DNA of 20,116 bases from Chrysochromulina tobinii (Eukaryota > Haptophyta > Prymnesiales > Chrysochromulinaceae), in contig JWZX01001515.1 in assembly GCA_001275005.1 (NCBI GenBank), forward strand, positions 1 to 20,116, given 5' to 3'. Shown here in pieces: positions 1 through 7,703 of this stretch. The notes under the pieces were generated by a model that was not told where the DNA came from, searched no databases, and was given only the letters and a program-made list of their open reading frames with translations. A program made the position numbers and the translations under genes. Every line of letters begins with the position of its first letter. The first letter of the stretch is position 1.

Positions 1-907
1 TCCGAAGCCGCGGACGCCCGGGGACTGCCATTCGCAGACGTCCAGCTCAATCTTGCCATCCTAATACCCTTCTAGGTGACACCGTCACCGTTTCGTCGCA
101 GAAACAGATAGTATCTCAATCCGGCAGCCAACATGAAGCATCTATGATGCTGAGACATGGCCACCAAAAATAACCCACCCTTCCCTCCCAAGGGACCTAT
201 CCAGAACAATGCACAATCACGACCTTAACCTGCCTACCGACCGCCTCGTCACCGACCGCACCACCGCCTCGCCGTTTCACCACCCGCCTCCTCGCGCACG
301 CATCTCACAGGGACTAGGAGCCCGGCCCATAGCCGGCTCCCGTGGGGGGCTGTTTGATAACCTCAACATCCCTATTCACAGATGCGCAGCACAGAGAAGA
401 CCGCGTGGACAACTGTGATCTGTGAAACTCATCGCGGCATGGTAACACCGATCGCCGCCTCTATTTCGTCTGTGCTATTTCTCCGTATGACCCATCGCGA
501 CTGAGTCGTGCTGTTTTTGTTTCGTTTGTCGGAGTTTGTCCGGGCTTGTACAGCTCTCGTGTCTCGAGACAACTCGAATCTCGGTTTTTACTGATAATTA
601 CTACTACAATTACAACTATTACTACTAGAAAAAAACGAAATGTTTTCCCACCTACCCCCACCTTGCGTTGTGGGGGGCCCATACATTTCGCGTGTAAAGC
701 GCGCTGCGCGCTTTCAGCCCCAACCGACCCCGGCCCCGCCGTACTGGCTGCCGCTGCTTTTTAGCGCTAGTGTCCCTCTTCCAAAGTAGAGAGAATAACA
801 TGCCGTGCTATCAGAGAGGAGTCTGGCGGCCCCCCCAAGCAGGCTGGGCTCTAACGCCACGCCGCGGGAGGGCACCGGGGCCTTTACCGCGGGGCTGATC
901 CGTGTCG
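1..907. other. Stretch with no supported gene at the left edge
   Basis: This stretch lies 3' of the long coiled-coil gene and holds no gene I can support. In the first plus frame, positions 1-75 are open and end at TAG (73-75), giving a 24-residue tail; it could be the end of a plus-strand gene outside the window, but nothing in it is recognisable. Positions about 592-629 form an AT-rich run of TAC/TTA-like triplets, unlike the GC-rich surroundings. A small perfect hairpin (AGCATC, loop TAT, GATGCT) lies at 137-151. Short open frames at 209-418, 461-682 and 546-764 have no recognisable composition or motif; the hydrophobic run in the minus-strand frame at 461-682 is simply the translation of the AT-rich triplet repeat. 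Confidence 0.5.
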
Positions 908-3900
908 TCAGCTGCGAGGCGACCCTGATCCAGATGCCGCACGTGGTGATGCCCTCCGGGGGCGAGGAGTGCGTCCAGGCGTACGTTCAACGAGGCGCTC
1001 ACCAACCCCCTTGCCCGGCGACGGCCCTGGGTTTGGCGATCTGGGCGGCGCAGTCCTCAACACCTCTCGCTCACGCATACGCCGAGGGGTCCTGCCCTCC
1101 CGCTTGCAGATTCCGGCGACGTCCTCGTCGGACAGTGAGCTCATCACCAGCGTCGCGAGTGGCTGACCGGCCGCCGCGAGGAACCTTCCGAGTGACGGAC
1201 GCTCAGGGCGCTCGGGAGAGGCGCAGACAGCACGCGGCACATGCGCACCCACAGCTGTGCCACAAGGAGAAGTCCCCACAGCTCTGCCACAAGGAGAAGT
1301 CCCCACAGCTGTGCCACAAGGAGAAGTCCCCACAGCTCCACAAGGAGAAGTCGCCGCACTCCATGCTAACCCCGCTCCCGCACCGGTCGCACTCGTCCCT
1401 GCGGTCGCAATAGAGCGCGTGTCCTGACGCACGTCCCCCCTGGCCGCCGCCAGCAGCAGATCCAAAGCGTGAGCCGGAGCCGCCAGCACGGCCGCCGGGG
1501 CGGCGGCTCCGGTAACGGCGAGGTCCTCGGCACGAGCAGCAGCCTCCGCCCTCGCAACCTCCGCCCTCGCAGCCTCCGCCCTCGCAGCCTCTGCGTCAGC
1601 CACAGCCGTCGCCGTGTCGATGGCCGCTTGCTTCAGGCTTGTCACTGCCTCACTCGCGGCCCTTGCGGCCGCTGCCTGCGCGAGCGCCATCTGCGCCTCG
1701 AGATCATTCATCTGCGCCTCGAGATCATTCGCCTTGCGCCGCCACGCCTCCATCTCCGAGCTCGCCCTGAGGAGCTTCCGTTCATAGCTGACCGTCTCCT
1801 TTCGCGCCGTTTCGAGCTCGGCCGCCGCCGCCGCTCTCATCTCCCTCTCTCGCTCGCAGGCCCATTCCAGCTGCGACCGGTGCGCTGCGAGCCGATCATT
1901 CGCGAAGCGCTGCTCGGCCGCAGCGGCGCGTGCCTCGACCGCGCGCACCTCGGCGTGCGCGCGCACCGTGGTGAGGACCCCTTGTTCCAAGTCGACCTCG
2001 CGCCTCGAGAGGCACGCTTGCATCTCAGCGGCCTGCCTCTCGAGCGTCGCTGCTTGCTCGATGCTCTTCGTGGTGCGCTCTTCGGCTCCGAGGATCCGCT
2101 CGTAGAGCTCCTTCCTCACCGTCGCCACCGCCTCCACCACGCGTGCCGCCGCGCTGTTCTCGGCCTGCTCGCGCGCGGCCTGCAACTCGGCTTCACGCGT
2201 GCTGAGCGAGTACTGCGCCTTGGCAGCATGCATCCGCTCCTCGGCCGCCAACTGCTCGAGTTCCGCTGCACGTCTCTTGGCCTCGGCCGCCTCTGCGCGG
2301 GCCAGATCCCTCTCGCCCTTGAGCAGGACAGTCTCACCGAGGACGGCCTGCACCCGCTCCTTGAGCTTCCCCTCGCGCTCAAGCGCCGCTGCCATCTCAC
2401 GCTCCGCTTCCTGACGCACGAGCGCCGCCCGAAGCCGCTGCCCATCTGCCTCCTCTTGCGCCGACCCGCCCGGGTAGCTGCCGCCCGATCGACCGTTGGA
2501 GCGCCCAGCAGCGCCGCTGACGACGCTGACTTCGCGTAGCACGAGCGTGGCGACGGCGTGACGCGCCTCGGCGGCCTCGAGCAGCGCTGTATCGAGCTTC
2601 TCCTGGATCGCACTCCGCTCCCGCTGGGCGTCGGCTGCGCTCTGCACTGCAGCAACGAGCTTGGCGTTCGTGTCGGTCAGCTCACGTCCCATTTCGTCCA
2701 CGTCAGCGTGACGCGCGTGCAGCGCCGCTGCGTTCTCGGCCAGCCGCGCCTCTGCCTCTGCCAGCCGCTCAGCCAGCAGCTCCCCTCGCGTCGCCGCCGT
2801 CTCGAGCGCGCTCAATCTCCCTTTGAGCTCCGCTGCAGTGCTCTCCAGCATCGTTCGAGCTTCGATGAGCTTCGAAGTCTCGAGTCGTAACGCTGTTCGC
2901 ACCTCCACCAGCTCCACGTCCACAGCAGCACGCGCCGTCTCGGCTGCCTGCTCGCGCGCCGCCGCCGCGTTGAGAGCTGATCGGCTCGATTCGAGATTGC
3001 GTCCGAGATCCTCCGCAAAGCTCATCTTGGCGAGGAGCTCTTCCATCCTCGAGCGCAGCCCCGCCTCAGCGCTGGAGGCGGCGTCACGTTCCGTTTGCAT
3101 CGCCTCTCGGCGCGCGCATGCCTCGGCCGCCCTCGCCTTTGCCGTCTCCGCTGCCGACCACGCCACGCGCGCCGCCGCCTCAGAGACCTCAAGCCGCGCT
3201 GCCGCCTGCGCCGCCGCCACCTCGCCCCTCGAGCACGCTTGCGCGAGAGCTTCCTGTGCTTCAGCGTGCTTTCGAATGGCCGCTTGCTGGGCGTCGCGAA
3301 ACGCGCCTGCCTCATGCCGCTCCTTGCTCAGCTGCGCCTGCACCGCCGCGAGCGAGCTCTGGGCGGCCGCCTCACGTCTGGCTGCTTCTGCCAACGCTCG
3401 CGTGCCGTCATCAACCTGCCTCGCCAATGCGAGCGACTTGTCTGAGAGGGAAGAGAGCTCGAGCTTTGTAGCCTCAAGGGCACTCCTCGCAAGCTCGTGC
3501 CCACGCTGCGCCTCCAAGAGCCGCGCCTTCATCTCGGCGCGCCCGCGCTCCACCGCGTGCGCTAGCTCCGCCTCCGCGTGCGCCCTGGCCGCCCGCTCGG
3601 CCTGCTCACGATCCTCTGCCCGCATCCGCTGCTTGCGCTCGTCGATTAGGCAGCGCTCGAGAGCGGCCTCCTTGGCCGCAGACGTGCTTGCCAGTGCAGC
3701 CTGCTCCGTGGCGAGTGCAGCGCGGCTGCGCGACTGGTCCTCGAGTGACTTGGCCGCGCGATGTTTCTCCTCTGCGAGCCGCTGCTGCGCGAGTTGCAAG
3801 CTCTCCTCGAGCGATGCCTCTCGCGCAGCGGCGTCGGCTTGACGTTTCTTGGCGGCCGACGACACCTCCGACAGCTTCGCTCGCAGGTCGTACAGCATGT

Positions 3901-4111
3901 CGTTTGCGGCGATCGCCGCCTGATCTTTCAGTGCCAGATCCTTGCGAGCGCAATCGAGCTTCGCCTTTGTCTCGTGAAGGGCTCGCTTCTGGACCTGATA
4001 GCTCTTTGGTGTGCCCGACGGCTTTGCGACGAAAGCGCTTCGCGAGAACTGGGGCGAAGAATTCTCTTCGACTGGTGAATCGAGCGACTCATTGTCGAGG
4101 CCGTCCAGCAT
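908..4111 (-). CDS. Long alanine/glutamate-rich coiled-coil protein (1067 aa)
   Basis: One uninterrupted frame of 1067 codons, starting at the ATG at 4111-4109 (the open frame reaches 4129 only through a TTG) and ending at TGA (908-910). Residues from about 40 to 870 are almost pure heptad-like sequence rich in A, E, R, K and Q, typical of a rod-shaped coiled-coil scaffold. At 1688-1729 a 21-bp unit is duplicated exactly, adding one heptad (NDLEAQM twice). The tail differs: residues about 920-954 hold four copies of a nine-residue SPCG repeat, followed by a basic Pro/Arg/Ser-rich end with TPGR and TPRPRR motifs that could be phosphorylated or bind nucleic acid or microtubules. The family is not identifiable by eye; centrosomal, flagellar, Golgi or nuclear scaffolds all look like this. 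That the frame stays open over 3.2 kb in GC-rich DNA is not by itself decisive, since the opposite strand also has long open frames, but the regular heptads are. High confidence that it is coding, low on function. Confidence 0.8.
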   Translation of the reverse strand: MLDGLDNESLDSPVEENSSPQFSRSAFVAKPSGTPKSYQVQKRALHETKAKLDCARKDLALKDQAAIAANDMLYDLRAKLSEVSSAAKKRQADAAAREASLEESLQLAQQRLAEEKHRAAKSLEDQSRSRAALATEQAALASTSAAKEAALERCLIDERKQRMRAEDREQAERAARAHAEAELAHAVERGRAEMKARLLEAQRGHELARSALEATKLELSSLSDKSLALARQVDDGTRALAEAARREAAAQSSLAAVQAQLSKERHEAGAFRDAQQAAIRKHAEAQEALAQACSRGEVAAAQAAARLEVSEAAARVAWSAAETAKARAAEACARREAMQTERDAASSAEAGLRSRMEELLAKMSFAEDLGRNLESSRSALNAAAAREQAAETARAAVDVELVEVRTALRLETSKLIEARTMLESTAAELKGRLSALETAATRGELLAERLAEAEARLAENAAALHARHADVDEMGRELTDTNAKLVAAVQSAADAQRERSAIQEKLDTALLEAAEARHAVATLVLREVSVVSGAAGRSNGRSGGSYPGGSAQEEADGQRLRAALVRQEAEREMAAALEREGKLKERVQAVLGETVLLKGERDLARAEAAEAKRRAAELEQLAAEERMHAAKAQYSLSTREAELQAAREQAENSAAARVVEAVATVRKELYERILGAEERTTKSIEQAATLERQAAEMQACLSRREVDLEQGVLTTVRAHAEVRAVEARAAAAEQRFANDRLAAHRSQLEWACEREREMRAAAAAELETARKETVSYERKLLRASSEMEAWRRKANDLEAQMNDLEAQMALAQAAAARAASEAVTSLKQAAIDTATAVADAEAARAEAARAEVARAEAAARAEDLAVTGAAAPAAVLAAPAHALDLLLAAARGDVRQDTRSIATAGTSATGAGAGLAWSAATSPCGAVGTSPCGTAVGTSPCGRAVGTSPCGTAVGAHVPRAVCASPERPERPSLGRFLAAAGQPLATLVMSSLSDEDVAGICKREGRTPRRMREREVLRTAPPRSPNPGPSPGKGVGERLVERTPGRTPRPRRASPRAASGSGSPRS
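1250..1354 (-). repeat. 27-bp tandem repeat, 4 copies, coding
   Basis: Units start at 1250, 1277, 1304 and 1331. The first three are 27 bp and differ by a base or two; the fourth lacks 3 bp. On the minus strand each unit encodes nine residues built on SPCG (with G, T/R, A and V around it). All changes keep the frame of the coiled-coil gene, which supports this as translated sequence. Each unit contains one cysteine and one SP dipeptide. Confidence 0.9.
1551..1595 (-). repeat. 15-bp tandem repeat in the coiled-coil gene
   Basis: Three 15-bp units (1551-1565, 1566-1580, 1581-1595) based on CTCGCAGCCTCCGCC, encoding the Ala-Glu-Ala-Arg-Ala type sequence near the end of the coiled coil. Copies differ by single bases and keep the frame. 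Confidence 0.75.
1688..1729 (-). repeat. Exact 21-bp duplication adding one heptad
   Basis: CATCTGCGCCTCGAGATCAT and one further T occur twice back to back (1688-1708 and 1709-1729). On the minus strand this is NDLEAQM twice. The unit is exactly one coiled-coil heptad, so the duplication lengthens the rod without breaking its register. Confidence 0.9.
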
Positions 4112-4157
4112 GACGGCCGTCCAGCACAATCTCTCTCAAAACTCCTTTTTGGCTCAT

Positions 4158-4165
4158 TACCGGTA
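4158..4165. promoter_or_regulatory. TACCGGTA palindrome upstream of coiled-coil gene
   Basis: An 8-bp perfect palindrome, 47 bp upstream of the ATG at 4111. The same octamer occurs only at 6026-6033 and 6070-6077 elsewhere in the window by my reading, both upstream of the FkbM gene, and a one-base-longer variant (TACCCGGTA) lies at 7736-7744 upstream of the glycosyltransferase. A regulatory role is inferred from this placement only. Confidence 0.3.
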
Positions 4166-4250
4166 GGGTCGACAAATTGGCTTCGGGTGACATGATTTGC
4201 ATGCAAGGAGAAGTCAAGTTATACCCTACTACAGCACACTCTATACCTAC

Positions 4251-4397
4251 AACGGCTGCAGGACAGGCACACACGATACGGTATAGAAGGGTGACCGATC
4301 GGCTTTACGTTTACGCCGCCGCTTTTCCCCTCGCTGGTAGTAGAGAGAACGTGAGCAATCTGCAATCTGGTTTATCTGCCCGCGGCCCTGGAGTGCT
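4251..4397 (+). repeat. Dispersed repeat, copy A
   Basis: About 147 bp matching 7749-7902 in the same orientation. The longest identical block is 44 bp (4327-4370 equals 7832-7875); a second identical block of about 24 bp ends both copies at GGAGTGCT. Differences are mainly small insertions or deletions, for example copy B has six extra bases near 7797. No open frame is shared and no terminal inverted repeat is visible. It could be a non-autonomous mobile element remnant or a duplicated promoter segment. Copy A ends where a fragment copied from the coiled-coil gene begins. Confidence 0.85.
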
Positions 4398-4429
4398 TGA
4401 CGTTTCTTGGCGGCTCACGACACCTCCGA
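4395..4429. repeat. 35-bp copy of part of the coiled-coil gene
   Basis: Matches 3837-3871 inside the coiled-coil CDS with 2 mismatches in 35 (GCTTGACGTTTCTTGGCGGC at its left end is identical), same orientation, about 560 bp away. It overlaps the end of repeat copy A by three bases, suggesting both were joined in one rearrangement. Confidence 0.8.
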
Positions 4430-4472
4430 GCCCATCTCCTGGAGCCCATCCCCTGAGTGTGGAGTTTCAGGC

Positions 4473-5933
4473 TCATTTCCAACTGACCACAGGAATTGGT
4501 CTGGACCTCTGCTCGCTGCACTCTTTGACGCGCACAAGGAACTTTTTGATGATGGTTGCCGCATATTCGAGGCCTGTCAAGCCAACAGGCGTAAGGCCAT
4601 CAAGCAGCCCTGAGGCCTGCGCCCGATCCGCATGCCACTCAATGCCCCACCAGACGACTTTGCACATCTCGGGCTGAGCAATGAAGCTCTCCATCACTTC
4701 AAACTCTGAGCCCTCGATATCCACTTTCACATAGACCTCGTCCTCGTTAGAAAAGCCAAGATCCGTAAACCAATCCAGGAAGCTCATGGTGGCCACAGTG
4801 TAGTTCCGCCCGGCCCCATGCCACTTCGCCCTAAAGTTAAACCAGAGATCGGCTTGGTGCGGGAATCCCGCCTTTTGCCTACAGGGGAATCGCGCTTTCC
4901 ACGCGGCGTCGTCCAATCCAAACTCGTTGTCGTCCAGCCGGTAGGTAATATTCCGCGTGGATGCGGCTACGGGTCTGCCGATGACTTTGACACGCGGGTC
5001 TGCAGAGGCAAGCGGCTCGAGCCACACACGTACAATCCGAGGACTGACCTCCCAGAGGTAGACTTCAGTCGCTGTGGCAACGGCTGGCACCATTTGCTTC
5101 ACAGCATGAAGGCTATTGCCACAATTGGCGCCCAAATCGATGAAAGCCACGCGCCGTCCAAGCGGCGGCGATTGCAAGGGCGGTCGCGAATCCACGACGC
5201 GCACGTCACAGGTAGGTCTAGGCGACGGCGGCTGGTCATGGACCAGCGCAGCGGCGGCCTCCTTAGGTGTGTGTGCGTGAAGCACACCGAGCGCGTCTGG
5301 CATGCGATTGAAGCTGAAACGGGCGCACATCTCGACTCGCTTAAACGAGGACGCGTTTAGCGTGCTCGCCAGTTGCCTCTCCGGCTTCGCCGAGGGATTG
5401 TGCCGTGGCTTCCCACATGGAGGCCTGCAGCTGCACATGCCTTCGAAAGGGTTTGCGCCCTGAAGCAACGGTGGCCGTACGACGAAAAAGTCCGTGTCAA
5501 ATTCAATACTCGAATCCATGAATCGAGTCACGAAGAAGGCAGCATCGCGGTAGGAAGCCATCAGCAGCCCAATCGTATTCACGGCATATCGCGTGAGGAG
5601 CACATCCGGGTGGAGGAAGAGCAGATACGCGGCGTCTCGCCAAAGCGGTGCAAGGTCGGCCAACGCGTCAAGGCTGCCACATGTGAAGCCGCCCCGGTTG
5701 GATGGGGTGCTGACAGCTTTGCTGCGATGTGGGTAGTATGCGAGGTGAGCGCTCAACACAGCCTGCGCCGTCGCTGAGCCATTCGCATTAGTCACAAGCA
5801 GCAAGTCGCTCGAGTTCACGAGCCAATGAGATTTGGAGAGGTGGAAGACCTTTGCTTGCTCCGCATACTCCCACGTGTGCCGATGGCCATGAACAATGGT
5901 GATGCCACGGCCAGAGAACGGGGAGGTTTGCAT
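4473..5933 (-). CDS. Two-domain protein: glycosyltransferase-like N-terminus plus FkbM-family methyltransferase
   Basis: 486 codons from the ATG at 5933-5931 to TGA (4473-4475), no intron needed. The C-terminal part, about residue 260 onward, is an FkbM-type SAM-dependent methyltransferase: FIDLGANCGNS at 264-274 is motif I (SAM binding), LWEVSP near 294-299 matches the second strand acidic position, and VYVKVDIEGSEFEVME at 400-415 is the family's hallmark KxDxEGxE motif. FkbM enzymes commonly O-methylate sugars or polyketides. The N-terminal half (about 20-250) carries LFLHPDVLL (105-113) and EFDTDFFVVRP (144-154), which resemble acidic metal-binding and sugar-nucleotide segments of GT-A-like transferases; this part is a guess. 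Several N-x-S/T sites suggest a lumenal protein, but the chosen start has no signal peptide. The frame stays open upstream to 6062 without ATG, so an unseen 5' exon is possible. GC was 47% and 53% in two 60-nt samples I counted, against 63% in the GMPPB-like gene, suggesting a different origin or lower constraint. Confidence 0.75.
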   Translation of the reverse strand: MQTSPFSGRGITIVHGHRHTWEYAEQAKVFHLSKSHWLVNSSDLLLVTNANGSATAQAVLSAHLAYYPHRSKAVSTPSNRGGFTCGSLDALADLAPLWRDAAYLLFLHPDVLLTRYAVNTIGLLMASYRDAAFFVTRFMDSSIEFDTDFFVVRPPLLQGANPFEGMCSCRPPCGKPRHNPSAKPERQLASTLNASSFKRVEMCARFSFNRMPDALGVLHAHTPKEAAAALVHDQPPSPRPTCDVRVVDSRPPLQSPPLGRRVAFIDLGANCGNSLHAVKQMVPAVATATEVYLWEVSPRIVRVWLEPLASADPRVKVIGRPVAASTRNITYRLDDNEFGLDDAAWKARFPCRQKAGFPHQADLWFNFRAKWHGAGRNYTVATMSFLDWFTDLGFSNEDEVYVKVDIEGSEFEVMESFIAQPEMCKVVWWGIEWHADRAQASGLLDGLTPVGLTGLEYAATIIKKFLVRVKECSEQRSRPIPVVSWK

Positions 5934-5936
5934 GGA

Positions 5937-5942
5937 TTTATA
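5937..5942 (-). promoter_or_regulatory. TATAAA immediately before the FkbM ATG
   Basis: Minus-strand TATAAA lies only three bases upstream of the proposed ATG (5933). If it were a working TATA box, transcription would begin about 25-30 bases further on, inside the reading frame, so it is either fortuitous or a sign that the true start is elsewhere. Confidence 0.2.
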
Positions 5943-6019
5943 CCGCACACGAGAGAGTGTGGGGAGGTTTGGAAGTGCGAGCCAGTAGGATCGCGACGCG
6001 GTTTCATGAAACTCGTGAA

Positions 6020-6077
6020 CGATCTTACCGGTAAAAAGACACCGGGGGGAGCCGGGACACACACGATCTTACCGGTA
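6020..6077. promoter_or_regulatory. Direct repeat with two TACCGGTA palindromes
   Basis: CGATCTTACCGGTA occurs at 6020-6033 and 6064-6077, 44 bp apart, about 87-144 bp upstream of the FkbM ATG. On the minus strand each reads TACCGGTAAGATCG, which also contains a good splice-donor match (GGTAAG). So the repeat could be a regulatory site, or alternative donors of an intron in the 5' leader. Confidence 0.3.
6046..6065 (-). repeat. 20-bp sequence shared with 7704-7723
   Basis: GGGGAGCCGGGACACACACG is identical at 6046-6065 and 7704-7723. It lies 113-132 bp upstream of the FkbM ATG and 137-156 bp upstream of the glycosyltransferase ATG. In both places the minus-strand reading in frame with the downstream gene gives VCPGSP. 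Confidence 0.85.
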
Positions 6078-6318
6078 CCCCCCCCCCCAACGATATAGCT
6101 CCGTATAATATAGACACACGCATCCAATTCTCTATCTCCCAAAAGCACGGGGCATGCTCCCGTGCCCAATGGAGACGCGAGCGACGGCCAGTGCCGCCAG
6201 CCGCGTACTGGCGTACAATTCAGATCCCGCGCATCAGCGCGCAGGATGGCGAGTCTGCGCGCCCTCTACGAGGCGCGCGCCTCGCAAAAGAAAGTGGGGG
6301 GAGCGCAACGACGCTCCT

Positions 6319-6378
6319 TTCTGGAAGAGGAATAGGGGTTGCAGCGATGGCGATGCTCCCATATGCTCCCTTCTGGAA
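6319..6378. promoter_or_regulatory. Pair of TTCTGGAA dyads
   Basis: TTCTGGAA at 6319-6326 and 6371-6378, each preceded by GCTCC and one pyrimidine so that 14 bases match with one difference. TTCnnGAA is the inverted pair of the heat-shock factor binding unit. They are 385-445 bp upstream of the FkbM ATG. Regulation by heat-shock factor is only a possibility. Confidence 0.2.
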
Positions 6379-6679
6379 AGACATGGGGGGGAGTGCTGCG
6401 AGAGTGAAGGCACAGTGTCAGTGTCTATGTGTCACGTGCGCGGGCAGTTTCTAACGAACGCGGACCTCTTCGATCCTCGTGATCATCTTACATTTCATAT
6501 AACCGCATTAGCGCACCAACTTCGCTTTCAAGGGACCGTCGCGTCAAAGCCTGAAGCTCGCACTCTCCAGTGCCCCAGTTGCAGTGCCCCCAAACCCGGC
6601 CGTAGAGCCTCTCTCGCGCGCCTCGTTTCTCAGTAACGAATCAGAAGTGATTGACAATTGAGATTTCAGATTATAGTCG

Positions 6680-7567
6680 TTACACGGATTGAACAGTAGT
6701 CTTGTCAGTAGTAGTACCATTATGATATGTATCGTGCAGCGTCTTCCGGTAGTTCTTATTGGGCACATGCACAATGCAGGGGTTGAATCGCTCAACACTC
6801 TTGACCGCAAGGGTTGAATTCCAGTCGGACCCCGTTAATGTGAGGAACAGGCTCGCGTTGTAATCGAGCCGGCTGCCAAGGCTTCGGTCTTTTGTGGCGT
6901 TTGCGTCGCGAAGCACGAGCCGCGCGATGGGGTCTTGATCGCTTCTGCCTGACATCAGTCTGAAGTACGACGTGTATGGCGGTGGCGCCTCGGCGGCCGC
7001 TGCGCGCGTAAACTTGGAGAGAGCTATGTGAAAACCACCGACGCCACCGCCATTGACGTAGCGGTAGACACTGGGCCTGCCGAGCTCATCCCAGAGATGC
7101 TGATCCGCCCTTTTCTGGAAGGTGTACAACCTCTCGGCTGAGACGATCACAGCACCGGGCCCGAAGCTGTTCACCCGCCGTCTGATCTCAGTAGCATTAC
7201 AACGAAGATACGTGTCAAACGCGTCGACGAGCAGCACCGCCGTATCGGGGCACGCGCCCATCGCGCTAAGCGTATGATTGTAGACGCGACGGCGGAGCGC
7301 CTGGGCGCCCTGGGGTAGGTATGGCACGGCCAGTGGGACTCCAAGTGCATTGGCGCTCCGGCGGAGCAGGTTGGTTGCTGGCAGCGGCTTGTCGCTCGCT
7401 ACGATGAGAAGCGCGGTAGGGCAAGGGACTGCAGGTGGCAACGAGCGCTGTAGCGCTTCCTGGAAGGTCTTTTCATATGAAGCCAGGTTTTTACTTGGTG
7501 GTATCTTGCATTGGTATTCGTCGCAGCTCAGATTGTAGGCGTCGATCACGCTCGAGAAGGGCTTCAT
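6680..7567 (-). CDS. PLOD/GT25-type glycosyltransferase
   Basis: 295 codons from the ATG at 7567-7565 to TAA (6680-6682), no intron needed. It matches the glycosyltransferase domain of procollagen-lysine hydroxylase/glycosyltransferases and related GT25-like proteins: LLVDAFDTYL with the DxxD metal site (D115, D118), IVSAERL (SAE at 143-145), YVNGGGVGGF (172-178, matching the usual N-S-G-G-F-I-G turn), SDQDPI (209-212), LDYN (234-237) and IVHVPN (265-270, the usual His-Val-Asn/Gly end strand). Members transfer galactose or glucose from UDP-sugars to hydroxylysine or to other glycans. Seven N-x-S/T sites suggest passage through the ER, yet this start has no signal peptide. The frame is open upstream (only TTG/GTG codons) through repeat copy B, so a spliced upstream exon may supply a signal or anchor. 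The iron-dependent hydroxylase domain found in animal PLOD is absent. Such domains are also known in giant viruses, so transfer is conceivable but untested. Confidence 0.8.
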   Translation of the reverse strand: MKPFSSVIDAYNLSCDEYQCKIPPSKNLASYEKTFQEALQRSLPPAVPCPTALLIVASDKPLPATNLLRRSANALGVPLAVPYLPQGAQALRRRVYNHTLSAMGACPDTAVLLVDAFDTYLRCNATEIRRRVNSFGPGAVIVSAERLYTFQKRADQHLWDELGRPSVYRYVNGGGVGGFHIALSKFTRAAAAEAPPPYTSYFRLMSGRSDQDPIARLVLRDANATKDRSLGSRLDYNASLFLTLTGSDWNSTLAVKSVERFNPCIVHVPNKNYRKTLHDTYHNGTTTDKTTVQSV

Positions 7568-7703
7568 ATGTTCGACAAACGGAGCGATGAGCCGGCAGCG
7601 TGAACAAGTCCTGGTGTGAAGAGCTACTGTGGGAACCGCATCCGTATGTACGCCGGCCCGGTGTCTTGGGTGTCGACTTATGTGAAACGAGACAAGTAGG
7701 TGC

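Larger units (their letters stand above)
4112..4472. other. Intergenic region, 5' of coiled-coil gene and 3' of FkbM gene
   Basis: This 361-bp gap has no gene. From right to left it contains a 14-bp tandem pair (4428-4441 and 4442-4455, GAGCCCATCTCCTG-like), a 35-bp copy of part of the coiled-coil gene (4395-4429), dispersed repeat copy A (4251-4397), and the palindrome TACCGGTA (4158-4165) 47 bp before the coiled-coil ATG. The sequence GGCCGTCCAGCA occurs twice around the start codon (near 4099-4125). It is a patchwork of duplicated pieces rather than unique sequence. Confidence 0.7.
5934..6679. other. Intergenic region upstream of the FkbM gene
   Basis: 746 bp with no supported gene. Near the FkbM start it has a TATAAA (5942-5937, minus), two TACCGGTA palindromes inside a 14-bp direct repeat CGATCTTACCGGTA (6020-6033 and 6064-6077), the 20-mer shared with 7704-7723, and a C-run at about 6078-6089. 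Further out are a hairpin with a 7-bp stem GCACGGG/CCCGTGC (6145-6165), another with stem GGAGCG/CGCTCC (6300-6317), and two TTCTGGAA dyads (6319-6326, 6371-6378). Open frames at 6154-6636 and 6191-6454 lack any recognisable protein character. Confidence 0.6.

Noticed and set aside
461-682. Small minus-strand protein with a hydrophobic stretch
   Set aside because: The hydrophobic segment is translated from an AT-rich triplet repeat; nothing else supports a gene.
748-801. Possible third copy of the dispersed repeat (GCCGCTGCTTTTT ... AGTAGAGAGAA)
   Set aside because: Only short words match copies A and B, with no continuous block long enough to exceed chance.
805-1413. 202-codon plus-strand open frame opposite the end of the coiled-coil gene
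   Set aside because: Its apparent regularity (repeated CHKEKSPQL) is the antisense reading of the 27-bp repeat that fits the minus-strand gene, and it has no domain.
1469-3842. Long plus-strand open frames opposite the coiled-coil gene (for example 1469-2539 and 2823-3842)
   Set aside because: Arg/Leu/Ser-rich antisense of heptad-coding GC-rich DNA; no motifs, and the minus strand gives regular coiled coil.
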